DNA of 16,322 nucleotides, taken from contig JAQBQL010000142.1 of the NCBI GenBank assembly GCA_028287035.1, positions 1 through 16,322 on the forward strand, given 5' to 3'. Shown piece by piece: positions 14,030-16,322 of the stretch. This DNA comes from Labilithrix sp. GTDB taxonomy: Bacteria; Myxococcota; Polyangia; Polyangiales; Polyangiaceae. A model generated the notes under the pieces. It did no database searches. It was given only the letters and a program-made list of their open reading frames with translations, and was not told the origin of the DNA. The position numbers and the translations under genes were made by a program. Every line of letters starts with the position of its first letter. Position 1 is the stretch's first letter.

Positions 14030-15659
14030 GGCGGGGGCTCCAGGATGGCGTCGCCCACTCGGGAACCTCGCCGAGCGGCGCGGCCGCGGTGCTCGGCGCG
14101 TCGAGCGGTTGCAATGCGAGCGAGCCACCGCGCGCAGTGACCAACAAGCGGTCATCCGGCGAGAGGCGGCCTTCCCACGTCGAAACGAAGTTGCTGGGGA
14201 CAGGCCCGAGGTCGATCGCGAGGGGACGCGTGACCCCCGTCGCGGCTTCGACGCGCAGCCCGCCCATACTCTTTCGTGTATCCGCCGGGTCGTCGAGGAC
14301 GAAGAACGCGCTGCTCGCGGACCAGACCGGGTCGGTGATGCCCCGATTTCCGCTGGGGAGCGCGATCGGCCGATGGTCGAACGGTGGCTCGCCGCGGACG
14401 TCGACGAGCTCGACGCTTCCGGCGCCGGCTGCCGCCCGCTCGTGGAGGACCACCAGCCATCCTTGGTCGGGAGAGACGTTGATGCCGTGGAACGACGGCA
14501 GCTCGCTGGTCGGGACCGGTACGACCACGGGCTTCGCCGGGTCCGCGAGGTCGACGATGGCCGCGCCGCCTCGCCGCTCGGCGGACAGGTAGCGCGTGCC
14601 GCCGTGTGGGGCGAGCCAGCGACCCGGCGGCGGCGCCTCGATCACCAGGCGCGAGTCGTCGTCCGGGCTCCACGCCACGAGCGTGGTCGGGAGATCGTCC
14701 CCGTTCGCGTAGACGCCGACGAGGAGGCGCGGCTTTCCTGGCAGCCACCCGGACACCTGGCAGTGGGTGGACGACGTCGGGACGGCGTCCCCGGACGACT
14801 CGCACCCGGGCACCTCGCGGGCGGTACCCAGGCCATCGAGTGACACGACCACCTCACGCGGCAGCGCAGGAAGTCCATGGCTGTCGAGCGCGGTCGCGGT
14901 GGCCTCGCTCACGAGCCATCGGCCGTCCGGCGAGATCGCTCGGTCCGCCAAGGTCGTGAGAAAAGAGCTAGCGACGCTGCCGGTGGGGACCGAGCCCGCC
15001 GGCACGCGCACTCGGTCCGTGGCGAAGTCGTCGTGGGGGCCCGAGCGAGCGAGGTCGCAGACCTCCAGCCAAGCGCCCGAGCCGTCCAGGTAGCGGCCGC
15101 CGAGCACCAGACGCTCGCCGACGGGTGACCAGACGGGCCCGTCGATGTCGACTGCGCTGTCCACCGGAAGGGGCAAGCTGGTGACGCGACCGTCCGACTC
15201 GAGCGTCACCACGTACGTCTCGTTCGTCGAGAGCTCGTGGCGATCGAAGATCAGCAGGTGCGGACCATGCTTCGACCACTGACTGTTGACGCCGACGGAG
15301 CCTCCCGCGGGAAGGGAGAGGACGCGCTTCGCCTCGCCCCATACGTCCCCCGAGAGGCGGCGGAGCGAGACCGAGTGAAGACCATCGGCATCGAGTGACT
15401 CGTAGGCGAACCACGTTCCGTCGGGCGACCACCCCAGGGGGCGCACCGCCGAGGCCTCGAGCACGACGCTCTCGACACGTGACGCCACGAACCGGTCGGC
15501 CCGCAACGTCCGCGGCCCCGCCGGCGGGTTCACGAACGAGATCACCCAGGGTGAGCTCTCGAGCGTGACCGGCGGCTCCACCACCTCGGGAGTGTCCGCG
15601 ATGCGACCGCACGCGGTCAGCAACAGCGCGAAGCCGAGCGCGTTCTTCATCTTCCCCAC
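14019..15659 (-). CDS. Lipoprotein with PD40/TolB-like beta-propeller
   Basis: This 546-residue protein is counted from the GTG at 15659; an in-frame ATG at 15650 gives three residues fewer. A short lipoprotein signal ends LLTAC, with Cys17 as lipidation site. The rest has about seven repeats of the PD40 kind, with WSPDGTW, WSPVGER, SPDGRW, WSPDDDS, SPDQGW, WSASSAF and SPDDRLL near the strand turns. That number fits a closed seven-bladed propeller like that of TolB. These propellers usually bind peptides, proteins or glycans, and the partner here is unknown. I see no catalytic triad or fused domain. It overlaps the next lipoprotein gene by 11 nt on the same strand. A possible promoter lies about 43-71 nt upstream of the start. 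Confidence 0.86.
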   Translation of the reverse strand: MGKMKNALGFALLLTACGRIADTPEVVEPPVTLESSPWVISFVNPPAGPRTLRADRFVASRVESVVLEASAVRPLGWSPDGTWFAYESLDADGLHSVSLRRLSGDVWGEAKRVLSLPAGGSVGVNSQWSKHGPHLLIFDRHELSTNETYVVTLESDGRVTSLPLPVDSAVDIDGPVWSPVGERLVLGGRYLDGSGAWLEVCDLARSGPHDDFATDRVRVPAGSVPTGSVASSFLTTLADRAISPDGRWLVSEATATALDSHGLPALPREVVVSLDGLGTAREVPGCESSGDAVPTSSTHCQVSGWLPGKPRLLVGVYANGDDLPTTLVAWSPDDDSRLVIEAPPPGRWLAPHGGTRYLSAERRGGAAIVDLADPAKPVVVPVPTSELPSFHGINVSPDQGWLVVLHERAAAGAGSVELVDVRGEPPFDHRPIALPSGNRGITDPVWSASSAFFVLDDPADTRKSMGGLRVEAATGVTRPLAIDLGPVPSNFVSTWEGRLSPDDRLLVTARGGSLALQPLDAPSTAAAPLGEVPEWATPSWSPRHVP

Positions 15660-15701
15660 GCGGCGACAGTGACACCTGCCTCGCGCGCGCGCGCCGTCTA
15701 T

Positions 15702-15730
15702 TTTCTAACGCCCCGAAGCAGGCACCACAA
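15702..15730 (-). promoter_or_regulatory. Possible sigma70-like promoter of the beta-propeller lipoprotein gene
   Basis: On the minus strand TTGTGG (15730-15725) and TAGAAA (15707-15702) are 17 nt apart. They match three of six and four of six consensus positions. The -10 lies in TTAGAAAATAG, the only A/T-rich island in this intergenic region, about 43 nt before the GTG start. The match is weak and myxobacterial promoters often differ from the consensus. Confidence 0.35.
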
Positions 15731-15770
15731 ACGCGAACGAGGCCGCAGCCCCTCGGGAGCTGCGGCCTCG
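15725..15770 (-). terminator. Strong hairpin, probable intrinsic terminator of the right-edge gene
   Basis: CGAGGCCGCAGC (15738-15749) pairs perfectly over 12 nt with GCTGCGGCCTCG (15759-15770), with a 9-nt loop. On the minus strand it begins 16 nt after the stop codon of the gene at 15787 and is followed by TTCGCGTTTGTGG. That is T-rich for this genome but not a clean U-tract. It would terminate transcripts from the right and insulate the propeller gene's promoter. Confidence 0.75.
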
Positions 15771-15786
15771 CGTCGGGTCGCTTCGA

Positions 15787-16322
15787 TCAGTGATGCTTCT
15801 TCTTCGTGTGCGTCGGGGCGTGGGCTTCCGGCGCCTTGTCGCCCGAGGCATGGCCCGCCTTCGCGAGGTGCATCTCGAGCGTGTCGCCGTGCGCCTTCAC
15901 CTGGTAGTTCGGGACGCCGTCCTTGAACGTGACCGTGAGCTCCGCGCCCGCCGGCTCGTTCGAGACGCGGATGGCGGCGATGCGCGGGTCCTTCGCGGCG
16001 AGCGGACCGGCCGCGTCGAGCGACTTGCGACCGGGGATGACGACCGTGAAGCCCGAAGGCTGCGAGGCGCCCTGGATGCGCGCGACCGCGCCGTCCATCT
16101 TGATCCTGAGCACGTTGCCGTGGCTCACCGGTCCGTTGCCGAACGGCGTGACCTTCCCCGGCTTGGCGTTCGGGTCCGCGCCGAGCTCCGCGGCCGTCGC
16201 CGCCATCGACTCGTTCACGCTGGGCATCACCGGCATCGGCGCCGGAGCGAGGGCCGGCGCGGCCGCCGCGGCGAGCTGCGCCGAATCCGCCGCAGGCGCC
16301 GCGCTGACCACCGGCGCGGGCG
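15787..16322 (-). CDS. Exported protein with AMIN-like domain, N-terminus outside window
   Basis: The frame runs open into the right edge, continuing an Ala/Pro-rich stretch, and the GTG at 16311 is most likely an internal Val. The true start is therefore probably outside. At least 178 residues are visible. Residues from about 60 to 150 of the visible part form a beta-rich domain with VLRIKMDGAVARIQGA, SGFTVVIPGRKSLDAAGPLA and GVPNYQVKAHGDTLEMHLA. The order of strands and the phrase on basic beta turns recall AMIN domains, which bind peptidoglycan or place secretin (PilQ) and amidase proteins in the periplasm. The likeness is by eye only. The C-terminus is a Lys/His-rich tail (THTKKKHH). A hairpin terminator follows closely, so this is the last gene of its unit. 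Confidence 0.65.
   Translation of the reverse strand, partial: PAPVVSAAPAADSAQLAAAAAPALAPAPMPVMPSVNESMAATAAELGADPNAKPGKVTPFGNGPVSHGNVLRIKMDGAVARIQGASQPSGFTVVIPGRKSLDAAGPLAAKDPRIAAIRVSNEPAGAELTVTFKDGVPNYQVKAHGDTLEMHLAKAGHASGDKAPEAHAPTHTKKKHH

Noticed and set aside
14030..14155. N-terminal extension of the small lipoprotein to 14155
   Set aside because: The extra 42 residues are Arg/Ser-rich, lie wholly within the propeller gene in another frame, and would bury the lipoprotein signal.

Overview
The window is very GC-rich, strongly G/C-biased at third codon positions, densely coding on both strands, and full of exported proteins and lipoproteins with Pro/Ala-rich linkers. Together with a 1375-residue exported TPR/HEAT protein and many short-spaced envelope genes, this suggests a large-genome Gram-negative bacterium of the Myxococcota type. 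That assignment is inferred from style and composition, not from a marker match. I see no rRNA, tRNA, CRISPR array, insertion sequence or phage gene.

Positions 1-6986 (plus strand) look like one tightly packed operon. It starts with two tandem paralogous outer-membrane beta-barrel proteins, the first cut by the window edge. Next come the TPR/HEAT protein (1304-5431), a small lipoprotein (5428-5928) and tsaD (5916-6986), the universal tRNA t6A threonylcarbamoyl-transferase subunit. Gaps are 2 and 17 nt, followed by 4-nt and 13-nt overlaps, so translation is probably coupled down to tsaD.

Positions 7228-12375 (minus strand) hold a two-component system, a response regulator of the OmpR family and its histidine kinase. 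Downstream on the same strand are three membrane or exported proteins: a five-span membrane protein, a two-anchor exported protein, and a calcineurin-like phosphoesterase with an N-terminal membrane domain. The 105-nt gap between the kinase and the first membrane gene carries three copies of TTCAC-R-S-CG spaced 11 and 22 nt apart on one strand. That is the geometry bound by OmpR/PhoB regulators, so the three membrane genes are plausible targets of the regulator encoded just upstream. This is the most interesting unassigned unit in the window.

Positions 12535-16322 hold more envelope genes. A predicted lipoprotein with a NodB-like polysaccharide-deacetylase domain lies on the plus strand. Converging on it is a minus-strand pair of lipoproteins, a PD40/TolB-like beta-propeller overlapping a small carboxypeptidase-regulatory-like protein. 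The right edge has the 3' part of an exported protein with an AMIN-like domain, followed by a strong hairpin terminator. The only gene-poor stretches are 6987-7227 (241 nt, convergent, possible small ORF and a hairpin), 10024-10128 (the repeats), 12376-12534 (divergent promoter region with palindromes) and 15660-15786 (promoter and terminator).
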